Below, piece by piece: positions 20,101-29,937 of a stretch of 64,000 nucleotides of DNA. Below the pieces are notes generated by a model. It searched no databases, had not been told where the DNA came from, and saw nothing but the letters and a program-made list of their open reading frames with translations. Both the position numbers and the translations under genes were made by a program. Each line of letters starts with the position of its first letter. The first letter of the stretch is position 1. This DNA is from Dyella lutea (lineage in GTDB: Bacteria; Pseudomonadota; Gammaproteobacteria; Xanthomonadales; Rhodanobacteraceae): NCBI RefSeq assembly GCF_024158035.1, contig NZ_JAMZEK010000001.1, forward strand, positions 62,001-126,000. The letters are read 5' to 3'.

Positions 20101-21669
20101 ATGAATTCGCTCGAAGCCACCTACCAGCAGCTGCTCGATGCGTTCAATCGCATGGACTGGGCAGCAGCGGTACGCCTGTCCACACCGCTGCTCGCTGCCG
20201 CACCGGGGCATCCGCTGGTGCGTTTCGTGGCTGGTGTGGCGGAGCTCGAACAGGACCGGCCAAACCGCGCGGCGGAACATCTGGCGGCAGCCGTGCAGGG
20301 TGATCCGGCGCGGCTGGACTTTGCCGCCCACCATGCCCGCGCCCTGCTCGCCGCCGGTCGGGCCGATGAAGCCCGGGTGGCAGCGACGCAGGCTCCGACC
20401 TCACAGGCACGCGATCCGTTGGCACTCGATGTGCTCGGCCAGGTGTGGGTCCAGACCGGTGACTACGAGTCCGGATTGCAGGCGTTCTCACGAGCAGCCG
20501 AGCTCGCACCCCGGCAGCCGGTCCATCATCTCAACCGCGCGTCGGCGCTGATCGGACTGGGCCGCTTCGACGACGCCGAACGGGCCCTGGAGACCTGCCT
20601 TGCGCTGGCGCCGCACACCTGGCAGGCACACTACAGCCTGGCCCAACTGCGCCGCTGGACGCCCGGGCGTCACCATCTCGACCGGCTCGAGGCACTGCTG
20701 CCGCAAGCCGGCCGCGACCCGGCCGCGGGTACCTGCCTGCATCTGGCACTGGCCAAGGAATACGAGGATCTCGGACGTTATCCCGAAGCCATGAGCCACC
20801 TCGTCACCGGCAAGCGCGCGGCTCGCCCGACACGCTCCTATACCCCCGCGCGGGACGTGGCGCTGGTCGATGCACTGATCGAGCGCTTCGGCTCCGTTCC
20901 CGCCCCGACCGCCAACGCCGTGATGCAGGGGCCGGTCTTCGTGGTCGGCATGCCGCGCAGCGGCACGACCCTGGTCGACCGCATACTGTCCAGTCACCCA
21001 CAGCTGCACTCGGCCGGCGAACTGAACACCTTCGGACTGGCGCTGGCGCAGGCGCTCGGTTCCCCGACCCCACACCTGTCAGCCGACACTGTGCGCTCCG
21101 GACCGACCGTGGACTGGAGCGCGCTCGGAACGGCGTACATCAAGCACGCCCGCGCCGCGACAGGCATCAGTGGCCGCTTCAGCGACAAGCTCCCGCACAA
21201 CTTCCTGCATCTGGGTGCCATCGCACGGGCGCTGCCGGATGCGCGCATCGTCTGCCTGCGGCGCCACCCGATGGACACCTGCCTGAGCAATTTCCGGCAG
21301 CTGTTCGCGGCCAGCGCACCGATGATGGATTACTCCTACACGCTGGAGGACATTGGGCACTATTACGTGCAGTTCGACCGGCTGATGGCGCACTGGGAGC
21401 GTTGCCTGCCGGGCCGACTGCTCAGCGTGTCCTACGAGGCACTGATCGACGACCAGGAGGCCGTGACGCGCCAGTTGCTCGATTTCTGCGGACTCCCCTG
21501 GGACCGGGCCTGCCTCGCTTTCGAACGCAATGCCGCGCCGGTCACCACTCCAAGTGCGGTGCAGGTGCGCTCCGCCCTGCACCGCGAATCGCTGGAGCGC
21601 TGGAAGCGCTACGGGCCCGCAATGGACAGCCTGCACGCGATCCTCGCCGACGCCGGGCTGGTGGCCTGA
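20101..21669 (+). CDS. TPR-repeat sulfotransferase family protein
   Basis: The 522-residue product has two parts. Residues 1 to ~240 are tetratricopeptide-type helical repeats (for example DPLALDVLGQVWVQTGDYESGLQAFSRAAELAP). Residues ~275-520 form a sulfotransferase fold with the 5'-PSB loop VFVVGMPRSGTTLVDRILSSHP near residue 281 and the 3'-phosphate-binding block RIVCLRRHPMDTCLSNF. Proteins with this layout are common in proteobacteria. They would move a sulfuryl group from PAPS to an unknown acceptor; the TPR part probably recruits a protein partner. AAGGTTACC precedes the ATG, and the gene is close behind rep. Confidence 0.85.
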   Translation: MNSLEATYQQLLDAFNRMDWAAAVRLSTPLLAAAPGHPLVRFVAGVAELEQDRPNRAAEHLAAAVQGDPARLDFAAHHARALLAAGRADEARVAATQAPTSQARDPLALDVLGQVWVQTGDYESGLQAFSRAAELAPRQPVHHLNRASALIGLGRFDDAERALETCLALAPHTWQAHYSLAQLRRWTPGRHHLDRLEALLPQAGRDPAAGTCLHLALAKEYEDLGRYPEAMSHLVTGKRAARPTRSYTPARDVALVDALIERFGSVPAPTANAVMQGPVFVVGMPRSGTTLVDRILSSHPQLHSAGELNTFGLALAQALGSPTPHLSADTVRSGPTVDWSALGTAYIKHARAATGISGRFSDKLPHNFLHLGAIARALPDARIVCLRRHPMDTCLSNFRQLFAASAPMMDYSYTLEDIGHYYVQFDRLMAHWERCLPGRLLSVSYEALIDDQEAVTRQLLDFCGLPWDRACLAFERNAAPVTTPSAVQVRSALHRESLERWKRYGPAMDSLHAILADAGLVA

Positions 21670-21673
21670 GCGC

Positions 21674-22708
21674 TCAGATCAGGTCGCGCACTTCCAGCTC
21701 GCGCTTGAGGTAGGCGTAGTAGATCGGCGCGGCGACCAGTCCGGACAGGCCGAAGGCCGCCTCCATCACCAGCATCGCGACCAGCAGCTCCCACGCGCGC
21801 GAGCGGATCTGCGTGCCGACGATGCGTGCGTTGAGGAAATACTCCAGCTTGTGGATCAGCACCAGGAAGGCCAGCGCCGCCACGCCCACGCCCAACGACA
21901 CCGACAGGCCGGCGACGGTCACCGCGGTGTTGGAGATCAGGTTGCCGATCACCGGCAGCAGGCCGACCACGAAGGTAATCACCACCAGGGTCTTGGCGAA
22001 CGGCACGTGGATGCCGAACAGCGGCAGCGCGCCGAGCAGGAAGATGGCGGTGAACACCGTGTTGATCAGCGAGATCTTGATCTGCGCGAAGACGATGTTG
22101 TGGAACGCCTCGGCCAGATTCTGGCAGCGCGCCGACAGGGCCAGCGCCAGCGGCCCCTGCAGGTGCGCCGGGCGGGTCCGGCCCAACGCCACGATAGCGC
22201 CGAGCACCAGGCCGAGGATGATGTGCAGGATCACCCGCGCGGTCTCCTTGCCGGCCAGCTGCAGGCTGCCGGCATGCTTGCGGGTCAGCTCGACCGCCAT
22301 CACCCGCAGCTCGTCCACGCTGTCCGGCAGCCAGGTGGTCAGCGCCGGCGGCAACTGCTGGCGGGCCTTCTCCACCAGCGGCATCAGCTGGTCCTGCCAC
22401 AGCTGGGTCGGGTTGCCGATCTCGCTGCGCAGCAGACTCACGATGGCCAGCACCAGCAGCAGCAGCAGGCCGACGATCACCACCCCGAGCAGGGCGACCA
22501 CCACCATCCTCGCGCGGTCGCCGGAGATGCGCCGGCCCAGCAGCGGACTGGCCGAGTACACCAGCTCGTACACCAGCAGGCCGGCCAGCAGCGCCGGCAG
22601 CAGATGCAGGCGCAGCACCAGGAACAGCGCCAGCGCGGCGAGCAGGTAGCTGGCCAGCTCGATCCGGCCGGGCGGTCGCGGCATCGGGGGGGTGGGGGAC
22701 GGCGTCAT
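21674..22708 (-). CDS. AI-2E family transporter (UPF0118)
   Basis: A 344-residue polytopic inner-membrane protein with about seven hydrophobic segments. Typical AI-2E-family segments are the N-terminal helix pair, the periplasmic linker with LPPALTTWLPDSVDELR, and the C-terminal PFAKTLVVITFVVGLLPVIGNLISN followed by GLVAAPIYYAYLKREL. The family was named for an autoinducer-2 exporter but most members have other or unknown roles. ATG 22708 is preferred over 22714 because GGAAGG then lies six bases upstream. It converges on the sulfotransferase gene with 4 bp between stops. Confidence 0.85.
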   Translation of the reverse strand: MTPSPTPPMPRPPGRIELASYLLAALALFLVLRLHLLPALLAGLLVYELVYSASPLLGRRISGDRARMVVVALLGVVIVGLLLLLVLAIVSLLRSEIGNPTQLWQDQLMPLVEKARQQLPPALTTWLPDSVDELRVMAVELTRKHAGSLQLAGKETARVILHIILGLVLGAIVALGRTRPAHLQGPLALALSARCQNLAEAFHNIVFAQIKISLINTVFTAIFLLGALPLFGIHVPFAKTLVVITFVVGLLPVIGNLISNTAVTVAGLSVSLGVGVAALAFLVLIHKLEYFLNARIVGTQIRSRAWELLVAMLVMEAAFGLSGLVAAPIYYAYLKRELEVRDLI

Positions 22709-22840
22709 CGGCATCCTTCCGCATCAGGGGAGTGCAGTCTGTCAGCGGCATCGCAGGACCGCCAGCGCCGGGGCCCGGACATGCAGCTGTCGTAAACTCG
22801 CCCGATGCTTGTCGATCCGATGTCATTGCCAAGGTTGCCC

Positions 22841-23749
22841 ATGCGCCCACGCGTTCCCGCCCTCATCGCCGCCCTCGCCCTCGTCGCCGGCTGCGGTACC
22901 GCCCCATCCCGTCCCGCGACGGCCACCCCGCCGCCGGCACCGGTGACCACGCCGGCCCCGGCGCCCTCCGGCCCGGATGCGGACGACAACCTCAACGCCG
23001 TGGTGTGGTCGCAGACCGCGATCGAGCACGACCTGATCTTCCAGCAGACCTATCGCGACGCGCAGATGCAGCTGCTCAAGGCGCTGAAGGATCCGTCCTG
23101 GGACGCGCTGACCAGTGACGATCGCGTCGCACCGGTCAGCCACAAGCTAAAGCCGGCGGTGGTGCTGGACGTGGACGAGACCGCGCTGGACAACTCGCCC
23201 TACCAGGCTCGCCTGATCAAGAGCGGTGGCGAATACAACGAGGCCGACTGGGCCAACTGGTGCAAGGAGGAGGCCGCGCGCGCGCTGCCCGGCGCCGTCG
23301 AGTTCACCCGGTTCGCGGCGAAGCACGGCATCGCGGTGATCTTCATCTCCAACCGCGCCAAGGACCTGGACACGGTCACCCTGGCCAACCTGCGCAAGGT
23401 CGGCTTTCCGGTCTCGGGGCCCGACGCGTTCCTCGGCCTGGGCACCTTTGTCGAGGGCTGCGAGCAGATCGGCACGGAGAAGGGGTGCCGCCGCCAGCTG
23501 ATCAGCCGCAAGTACCGCGTGCTGATGCAGGTGGGCGACCAGATCGGCGACTTCGCCGACGTCATCGCGAACAACGCCGCGGGCCGCGAGCAAGCCGTGG
23601 CGCCGTATCTGAAGTGGGTCGGCACGCGCTGGTTCGTGCTTCCCAACGCCACCTACGGCAGCTGGGAGCCGGCCCTGTTCAACAACGACTGGACCCAGTC
23701 CCGCGAGGAACGCCGGCGCCAGAAGGAAGCCGCATTGCGCGTGAAGTGA
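22841..23749 (+). CDS. class B-like (HAD superfamily) acid phosphatase lipoprotein
   Basis: The product of about 302 residues is a predicted lipoprotein: RVPALIAALALVAGC gives a lipobox (VAG|C), then a low-complexity Pro/Ala/Thr linker of about 25 residues. The phosphatase domain carries the HAD motif VVLDVDETALDNSPYQ (nucleophile DxDET), IFISNRAKD as motif II and MQVGDQIGDF as the late acidic motif, as in the e(P4)/OlpA family. These outer-membrane enzymes strip phosphate from nucleotides. ATG 22841 has AAGG six bases upstream; ATGs at 22805 and 22820 are in frame but would put extra residues before the signal peptide. Confidence 0.87.
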   Translation: MRPRVPALIAALALVAGCGTAPSRPATATPPPAPVTTPAPAPSGPDADDNLNAVVWSQTAIEHDLIFQQTYRDAQMQLLKALKDPSWDALTSDDRVAPVSHKLKPAVVLDVDETALDNSPYQARLIKSGGEYNEADWANWCKEEAARALPGAVEFTRFAAKHGIAVIFISNRAKDLDTVTLANLRKVGFPVSGPDAFLGLGTFVEGCEQIGTEKGCRRQLISRKYRVLMQVGDQIGDFADVIANNAAGREQAVAPYLKWVGTRWFVLPNATYGSWEPALFNNDWTQSREERRRQKEAALRVK

Positions 23750-23751
23750 TG

Positions 23752-23926
23752 TATAAAATCAAATACTTGCATCACAAAACAAATCCATTGCCTTAACTTC
23801 GGAGAGCCGTTACCATGGCTCTGCCGACACCTGCTGCTGACCGCAGATAAACACAGGCAAGGCCATTTCCCTTCCGGCTCTGCCGGGACTGACCCCGCGA
23901 GGCTCACGCCGGCGGGGTTTTCTTTT
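23752..23926 (+). ncRNA. candidate structured small RNA or leader transcript
   Basis: After the phosphatase stop the composition turns AT-rich (TATAAAAT at 23752), unlike its surroundings. Three hairpins follow: AGAGCC/GGCTCT at 23803-23822, CCGGC/GCCGG near 23875-23887, and a terminator at 23893-23917. Inside is an 11-residue open frame (ATG 23815 to TAA 23850, MALPTPAADRR) with GGAGAG upstream; its ATG lies in the first hairpin. This could be a free small RNA or an attenuating leader for the lipoprotein gene at 24003. No known RNA family was recognised and the promoter is not well defined. Confidence 0.35.
23893..23926 (+). terminator. strong Rho-independent terminator
   Basis: CCCCGC pairs with GCGGGG, with an inner GGC/GCC stem around a TCAC loop, followed by TTTTCTTTT. 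It ends the acid-phosphatase transcript and any small RNA from the preceding gap, about 75 bp ahead of the next gene. Confidence 0.85.
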
Positions 23927-24002
23927 GCCCCACCGAGCGGCTGCCTTGTCCATGCAACGGGCGGTCCGTAGCCTCGGTGTCTCCGCCACTTCCGGCCCCG
24001 CG

Positions 24003-24959
24003 ATGCCCCGACTGCCTCGCCGCCCCGTTCCACGCCTGCTCCTGCTGCTCGGCGCGCTGGTGCCGGTGTCCGGCTGTGGCCGCCGCCTGGGCGAGCCGCC
24101 GACTCCCGGCAACGGCGGAGCCGCCGCGGCACTGCGCGTACTGGTCGCGGACGTGCGCCATGACGATCTCGTGGCGTTCTGGAAGCACGGTCTGCCGCCG
24201 GCGACCTACGCCGCGGTCGAGCGGGACTGGCAGCGGCGCCAGCAGCAGGTGGCGACCGAGCGGGCGCGCGCGGGCTTCCACCGATTCATGGACGGGTTCG
24301 ACAGGCCGCGGGCCGCGGCGACCCTGGCCGCGCAATGGCAGCCCACCCTCGTGCGCCTCGACCGGCAATACAGCGATCAGCTACCCGTCCTCATCGCCAT
24401 CGGTGGCGGCATGGTGCGGCAGCTGGCAAGCCACGCGCTCGCAATGGACAGCGCGCACTCCCGCAGCCTGGAGCCCCTGCTGGCGCCATGGGTCACCTGG
24501 GCGGAACAGGCCCCCTGGCTCGACCTGGATCGCAGCCGGCAGACCGCGGGAATCGCCGTGGAGACCGTGCGATCGCTGCACCTGACGACGCTCTCGCAGG
24601 TCAGCGCCCTCGATTTCACCGCCGCCATGGCCCAGGCCTCGCGCCTGCTGGCCGGAGCCAAGCGGTGCCTGGTGCTTTACGGCCTGTCACTCGACGAGGT
24701 ACTCGATTCCGTGCAGGTGAGCCTGGCATCCCGGAAGGGAGACCTGGCCTGGGTGCGCATCGACTACCTCCTGCAGGGCCAGCCCCGGCAGGCGGTGCTG
24801 AGGATGCAACGGGTCGACGGGCGCTGGTATCCCATGGCGCTCCCCCGACTCGCCGGGACCATCGATCCACCGGACTGGGCGGACTGGGCCCGGTTCGCGC
24901 CGGACCGGGCCGGTGTCGCGGCCAGGACCGGAGACCCCGGCGCTGTCCCGGTACAATAG
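24003..24959 (+). CDS. lipoprotein of unknown function
   Basis: Starting at ATG 24003 the 318-residue product has a lipoprotein signal (RPVPRLLLLLGALVPVSGC, lipobox VSG|C). The mature part is alpha-helical, without a domain I recognise; visible landmarks are WRQQQ-type charged helices, LIAIGGGMVRQLASHAL near residue 140, and a C-terminal MQRVDGRWYPMALPRLAGTI. The frame is open further upstream to 23925, but that would place 26 residues before the signal peptide and cross the terminator. plsB starts 4 bp after its stop, so the two are probably co-transcribed. Confidence 0.65.
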   Translation: MPRLPRRPVPRLLLLLGALVPVSGCGRRLGEPPTPGNGGAAAALRVLVADVRHDDLVAFWKHGLPPATYAAVERDWQRRQQQVATERARAGFHRFMDGFDRPRAAATLAAQWQPTLVRLDRQYSDQLPVLIAIGGGMVRQLASHALAMDSAHSRSLEPLLAPWVTWAEQAPWLDLDRSRQTAGIAVETVRSLHLTTLSQVSALDFTAAMAQASRLLAGAKRCLVLYGLSLDEVLDSVQVSLASRKGDLAWVRIDYLLQGQPRQAVLRMQRVDGRWYPMALPRLAGTIDPPDWADWARFAPDRAGVAARTGDPGAVPVQ

Positions 24960-24963
24960 GCGG

Positions 24964-27642
24964 ATGCCCATGACCTCTTCGATGGACACGCCCCCCAGGA
25001 GCCGCGCGCCGTGGTGGTTCAACCTCCTCGGCCACCTGCTCGAGCCGTGGGTGAAACTGCGCCGCGACCCGGCCGAGCCCGCCGCCCTGCTCCAGGCCGG
25101 CGTGCCGGTGTGCTACGTGATCGAGCGCGACGGCATCTCCGACGCGCTGATCCTGGAACGCGCCTGCCGCGAGGCCGGCCTGCCCTCGCCGATGCAGCCG
25201 CTACCGGGCACCCGCCGGCGGCGCTCGGTGCTGGCATTGGGTCGCAGCGACGGCCTGGTGCTGGGCAAGAACCGCCAACGCTCGCCGAAAGATGCGCTGG
25301 GCCAGCTCACCCGTGCGCTGGAAGGCGATCCCGAACGCGATGTGCAGATCGTGCCCGTCTCGATCTACGTCGGCCGTGCGCCGAGCCGCGACAGCGGATG
25401 GTTCCGCGTGCTGTTCTCGGAAAACTGGGTGGTGGTCGGCCACTTCCGCCGCCTGCTGGCGCTGCTGCTGAACGGTCGCGACACCGTGGTGCAGTTCTCC
25501 GACCCGGTGTCGCTGCGCGAGGCGCTGGCCGATGCCGGCGAGGTGGCGCCGGAGCGCTTCGCCCGCAAGATCGCCCGCGTACTGCGCGTGCACTTCCGTC
25601 GCATCCGCGCCGCGGTGATCGGCCCTGACCTTTCGCACCGGCGCACCGTCGTCGACGCCGTGCTCAACGCCGAGCCGGTGCGCGCCGCGATCACGGCCAC
25701 CGCGAACAAGGAGAAGATCTCCTACGCCAAGGCTTGGCGCCGCGCGCAGAAGCTGATGCTGGAGATCGCCGCGGACTACTCGCATCCGGTGGTGCGCTCG
25801 GCCTCGTTCGTGCTGTCGAACTTCTGGAACAAGCTGTACGACGGCATCGCCATGCACCACTTCGACAAGGCCCGCGCCGCCGCGCCCGGCTTCGAAGTGG
25901 TGTACGTGCCCAGTCATCGAAGCCACGCCGATTACCTGCTGCTGTCCTACCAGTTGCATGCCTCCGGCGTAGTGGTGCCACACATCGCGGCCGGCGTGAA
26001 CCTCAACCTGCCGGTGATCGGGCCGATCCTGCGCCGCGGCGGCGCGTTCTTCCTGCGCCGCAGCTTCAAGGGCAACGCGATGTACTCGGTGATCTTCAAC
26101 GAGTACATGGCGCAGCTGATCGACCGTGGCGTACCGATCGAATACTTCATCGAGGGCGGGCGCTCACGCACCGGCCGGCTGCTGGCGCCGCGCGCCGGCC
26201 TGCTGGCGATGACGGTGCGGGCGTTCCTGCGCGCGCCGCGCCGCCCGGTGCTGTTCCAGCCGGTGTACATCGGCTACGAGAAGCTGATGGAGGGCAAGTC
26301 CTACGCGGGCGAGCTGTCCGGCAAGCCGAAGGAGAAGGAATCGCTGATCGGCCTGATCAAGGGCCTGAAGGTGCTGCGCCAACGCTACGGCCACGTGGCG
26401 CTGAACTTCGGCGAGCCGATCGAACTGACCCCGATGCTCGACGCGGCCAGCGCACAGTGGCGTGCCGTCAGCGGCGATCCGGACGCCAAGCCGGAGTGGC
26501 TGGGCAGCGTGGTCGACCGGCTGGCCGAGCAGATCCAGGTCAACATCAACCGCGCCGCGGACGTGAACCCGATCAACCTGCTGGCGCTGGCCCTGCTGGC
26601 CACGCCCAAGCACGCCATGGCCGAGGCCGACCTGCTCACCCAGCTGGAGCTGAGCAAGGCGCTGATCGAGGAGCTGCCCTATTCCGACCGCGTCACGCTG
26701 ACCCCGATGGACCCGGCCGGGATCATCGCCTACGGCGAGCAGATGGGCTGGATCCGCCGCGTCAGCCACTCGCTCGGCGACGTGCTGGTGGCCGACGACG
26801 AGCAGGCGGTGCTGCTGTCCTACTTCCGCAACAACGTGCTGCACCTGACCGCCACCGCGGCCTGGGTCGCCTGCTGCTTCCTCAACAACCGGCGGATGTC
26901 GCGCGGCTCGGTGGTGCGGCTGGGCAAGATCATCTACCCGTTCATCCAGGGCGAGCTGTTCCTGCCGTGGGACACCGAGGGCTTCGGCCAGCAGATGCAG
27001 GCGACGGTCGACTTCTTCCTGCGTCGCGGCCTGCTCGAAGCCTCGGGCGAAGGCCGCGTGCTCGAACGCGGTCCGGGCCAGGAGGATGCGGCGTTCCAGC
27101 TCAAGGTGATCGCACGCAGCCTGACCCAGGCGTTCGAGCGCTACTACATCACGCTGGCCGCGCTGGCCAAGAACGGGCCGCACACGATGACCGCGGCCGA
27201 ACTGGAGAACGCCTGCACGCTCACCGCGCAGCGGCTGTCGCTGCTCAGCGAGCAGGCGGCGCCGGAGTTCTTCGACAAGGCACTGTTCCGCGGCTTCATC
27301 CAGAAACTGCGCGAGCGCAGGATCGTCTGGACCGACGAGGCCGGCAAGCTCGATTACGACCGTGCACTGGAGGAGATGGTGCGCGACGCACGGGTGATCC
27401 TGGCCCGTGAGGTACGCCACTCGATCCTCAAGATCACCCCGGGTGGCGAGGACAAGGCCGAGCACGACGCAGAGACCGCGGCGCTGCCGCCGGCCGAGGC
27501 CACGCCGCCGGACGCCTCGCCGGCCGATCTGCACGCGCGGCACGTGGAGGCGGCCCATCGCCAGCACGTGCACGAGCCGGTCGAGCCGGCCGCCACCGAG
27601 GCGGCGGCCGACGCCCTCCGCGAAGGCAAGTCCGACCAATAG
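24964..27642 (+). CDS. plsB: glycerol-3-phosphate 1-O-acyltransferase
   Basis: The product, about 892 residues, acylates sn-glycerol-3-phosphate at position 1, the first step of phospholipid synthesis at the inner membrane. Acyltransferase block I is VPSHRSHADYLLLSYQ (His and Asp catalytic), block II GGAFFLRRSFKGN, block III YFIEGGRSRTGR, and block IV PVYIGYEKLMEG. The family is usually near 810-880 residues; the excess is a C-terminal tail of ~60 residues rich in Ala, Glu, Pro and His. Three ATGs (24964, 24970, 24982) are in frame; the first is taken. gpsA in the same window makes its substrate. Confidence 0.95.
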   Translation: MPMTSSMDTPPRSRAPWWFNLLGHLLEPWVKLRRDPAEPAALLQAGVPVCYVIERDGISDALILERACREAGLPSPMQPLPGTRRRRSVLALGRSDGLVLGKNRQRSPKDALGQLTRALEGDPERDVQIVPVSIYVGRAPSRDSGWFRVLFSENWVVVGHFRRLLALLLNGRDTVVQFSDPVSLREALADAGEVAPERFARKIARVLRVHFRRIRAAVIGPDLSHRRTVVDAVLNAEPVRAAITATANKEKISYAKAWRRAQKLMLEIAADYSHPVVRSASFVLSNFWNKLYDGIAMHHFDKARAAAPGFEVVYVPSHRSHADYLLLSYQLHASGVVVPHIAAGVNLNLPVIGPILRRGGAFFLRRSFKGNAMYSVIFNEYMAQLIDRGVPIEYFIEGGRSRTGRLLAPRAGLLAMTVRAFLRAPRRPVLFQPVYIGYEKLMEGKSYAGELSGKPKEKESLIGLIKGLKVLRQRYGHVALNFGEPIELTPMLDAASAQWRAVSGDPDAKPEWLGSVVDRLAEQIQVNINRAADVNPINLLALALLATPKHAMAEADLLTQLELSKALIEELPYSDRVTLTPMDPAGIIAYGEQMGWIRRVSHSLGDVLVADDEQAVLLSYFRNNVLHLTATAAWVACCFLNNRRMSRGSVVRLGKIIYPFIQGELFLPWDTEGFGQQMQATVDFFLRRGLLEASGEGRVLERGPGQEDAAFQLKVIARSLTQAFERYYITLAALAKNGPHTMTAAELENACTLTAQRLSLLSEQAAPEFFDKALFRGFIQKLRERRIVWTDEAGKLDYDRALEEMVRDARVILAREVRHSILKITPGGEDKAEHDAETAALPPAEATPPDASPADLHARHVEAAHRQHVHEPVEPAATEAAADALREGKSDQ

Positions 27643-27704
27643 CCACTGGCCGCCGGCGGCGGCCACTGCCTACCATGGCGCTTTCCCCCTGCCGGAGCGC
27701 CTCC

Positions 27705-29069
27705 ATGACCGTCCGTCCCGTCACGATCGCCCTCGCCGCCGCGCTCGCCCTGCCCGCGGCCCGTGCCGATGCTCCCGCCGCCCCGGCCGGCAAGGGCCGC
27801 ATCGCCGTGGTGACCTGCGGGCACGCCATCGATACCGCCGCCGGCAAGCTGCTGGGCGAGACCACGGTGATCGTCGAGAACGGCGTGATCCGCGAGGTGC
27901 GCCCCGGCGCGGTCGACCTGAAGGCGATGGGCGACCAGGCGCACGCTGATGGCAAGTCGTTCGAGGCGCATGTGCTGCCGACCTCCACCTGCCTGCCGGG
28001 CCTGATCGACGCGCACACCCATCTGACCAGCGAGACCAGTCCGACCGGCTATTCCGACCAGTTCCGGTGGAATATCGCCGACTACGCCGTGCGTTCGACC
28101 GTCTATGCCAGGCGCACGCTGATGGCCGGCTTCACCACCGTGCGCAACGTCGGCGACGAGCAGAACGACTCGGTCGCCCTGCGCAACGCGATCAATGCCG
28201 GCGTGCTGCCGGGGCCGCGCATCTTTACCGCCGGCGTGCCGATCGGCTCGACCGGCGGCCATGCCGATCCCACCGACGGCTATCGCAGCGACCTGGCCGG
28301 CAACCCCGGCCCGAAGGACGGCATCATCAACAGTCCGCAGGACGCGTGGAAGGCCGTGCGCCAGCACTACAAGAACGGCGACGACCTGATCAAGATCATG
28401 CCCTCCGGCGGCGTGCTGGACGAAAGCGCCAGCGCCGACAACCCGCAGATGACGCTGGATGAGATCAAGGCCGTGGTCGACGCCGCGCACGACTACGGTT
28501 TCACCGTGGCGGCCCACGCGCACGGCGCCGAGGCGATCCGCCGGGCGGTACTCGGCGGGGTCGACTCGATCGAGCACGGCACCTTCATGAGTGCCGAAGA
28601 CATGAAGCTGATGAAGGAGCATGGCACCTGGTACGTGCCCACCATCATCGCCGGCAAGTACGTCGAACAGATGGCCGCCATCCCCGGCTACTACCCGGCG
28701 CAGGTGGCCGCCAAGGCCCGGCAGGTCGGCCCGATCATCCAGGCCACCGCCGGCAAGGCCTACCGCGCGGGCGTGAAGATCGCCTTCGGCACCGATGCGG
28801 CGGTCTACCCGCACGGCCAGAACGCGAAGGAGTTCAAGTACATGGTCGACGCCGGCATGCCGCCGATGTACGTGCTGCAGGCCGCCACCACCCATGACGC
28901 CGAACTGCTGCATCAGGCGAAGCGGCTGGGCCAGCTGGCGCCGGGCTTCGTCGGCGACGTGGTCGCCGTGCCGGGCAACCCGCTGGAGGACATCACAGTG
29001 ATGCAGAAGGTCGGCTTCGTGATGAAGGACGGCGTGGTCTACAAGGACGGCGGCAAGCCGGTGCTCTGA
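27705..29069 (+). CDS. exported metal-dependent amidohydrolase
   Basis: The 454-residue product has a Sec signal peptide ([18 protein letters not shown]) and an amidohydrolase-superfamily TIM barrel. Metal ligands are visible: HTHL after LPGLIDA near residue 105, the lysine in [11 protein letters not shown], histidines in [11 protein letters not shown] and SIEHGT, and the aspartate in AFGTDAAV near residue 365. It belongs to the imidazolonepropionase-like / Xaa-Pro-dipeptidase subgroup, which in Xanthomonadales are usually periplasmic peptidases. The substrate is not decided by sequence. ATG 27705 has GGAG eight bases upstream and gives the signal peptide; an earlier ATG at 27675 does not. 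Confidence 0.88.
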   Translation: MTVRPVTIALAAALALPAARADAPAAPAGKGRIAVVTCGHAIDTAAGKLLGETTVIVENGVIREVRPGAVDLKAMGDQAHADGKSFEAHVLPTSTCLPGLIDAHTHLTSETSPTGYSDQFRWNIADYAVRSTVYARRTLMAGFTTVRNVGDEQNDSVALRNAINAGVLPGPRIFTAGVPIGSTGGHADPTDGYRSDLAGNPGPKDGIINSPQDAWKAVRQHYKNGDDLIKIMPSGGVLDESASADNPQMTLDEIKAVVDAAHDYGFTVAAHAHGAEAIRRAVLGGVDSIEHGTFMSAEDMKLMKEHGTWYVPTIIAGKYVEQMAAIPGYYPAQVAAKARQVGPIIQATAGKAYRAGVKIAFGTDAAVYPHGQNAKEFKYMVDAGMPPMYVLQAATTHDAELLHQAKRLGQLAPGFVGDVVAVPGNPLEDITVMQKVGFVMKDGVVYKDGGKPVL

Positions 29070-29122
29070 GTGCGGCGACGCGACAGCGGAATTGGCCGTC
29101 CAATCCCTGTACGATTGCAGCG

Positions 29123-29890
29123 ATGAACGAGTCCCCGAAACCCGACCCGGCACCGACCACGCATTTCGGCTTCCGCGACGTGCCCGTCGGCGAGAAGCAG
29201 AAGCTGGTCGGCCAGGTCTTCACCTCGGTCGCGCGCAGCTACGACCTGATGAACGACCTGATGTCGTTCGGCGTCCACCGGCTGTGGAAGCGCCATTTCG
29301 TGGCGATCAGCGGCATCCGCCGCGGCGACCGCGTGCTAGACCTGGCCGGCGGCACCGGCGACATCGCCGCGCTGCTCAAGCCGGTGGTCGGCAAGGACGG
29401 CGAGATCGTCGTCGGCGACATCAACGCATCGATGCTGCAGGTGGGCCGCGACCGGCTGACCGACCGCGGCCTGGTCGAGGGCCTGCGCTGGGCGCAGCTC
29501 AACGCCGAATGCCTGCCGTTTCCGGACAACAGCTTCGACGCGGTGACGATGGCCTTCGGCCTGCGCAACGTCACCGACAAGGACAAGGCGCTGGCCGACA
29601 TCTGCCGCGTGCTCAAGCCGGGCGGCCGGGCGCTGGTGCTGGAGTTCTCCCGGGTGCAGAACGAGGCGTTCGGCAAGCTCTACGATTTCCATTCGTTCAA
29701 CATCCTGCCGAAGCTCGGCAAGCTGTTCGCCGGTGATGCGGACAGCTACCAGTACCTGGCCGAGTCGATCCGCAAGCATCCGGACCAGACCACGCTCAAG
29801 GGCATGATGGAGCGGGCCGGCTTCGGCAAGGTCGAGGTGCGCAACCTCACCAACGGTATCGTGGCGATCCACAAGGGCTGGAAACTCTAG
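29123..29890 (+). CDS. ubiE: ubiquinone/menaquinone biosynthesis C-methyltransferase
   Basis: The 255-residue SAM-dependent enzyme methylates the quinone ring in ubiquinone (and, where present, menaquinone) synthesis. UbiE signatures are complete: [25 protein letters not shown] near residue 33, SAM loop [12 protein letters not shown] near residue 71, [15 protein letters not shown], and [12 protein letters not shown]. The C terminus ([14 protein letters not shown]) is canonical. It lies between the amidohydrolase and a small membrane-protein gene that may be co-transcribed. Confidence 0.97.
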   Translation: MNESPKPDPAPTTHFGFRDVPVGEKQKLVGQVFTSVARSYDLMNDLMSFGVHRLWKRHFVAISGIRRGDRVLDLAGGTGDIAALLKPVVGKDGEIVVGDINASMLQVGRDRLTDRGLVEGLRWAQLNAECLPFPDNSFDAVTMAFGLRNVTDKDKALADICRVLKPGGRALVLEFSRVQNEAFGKLYDFHSFNILPKLGKLFAGDADSYQYLAESIRKHPDQTTLKGMMERAGFGKVEVRNLTNGIVAIHKGWKL

Positions 29891-29937
29891 GCAAACCATG
29901 CGGCCCGGGGGCCGCCGCCGACAGGAGGATGCTGGTG

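Noticed and set aside
27647-27665. Hairpin TGGCCGCC/GGCGGCCA after plsB as a terminator.
   Set aside because: Perfect stem but no T run; likely chance in GC-rich sequence.
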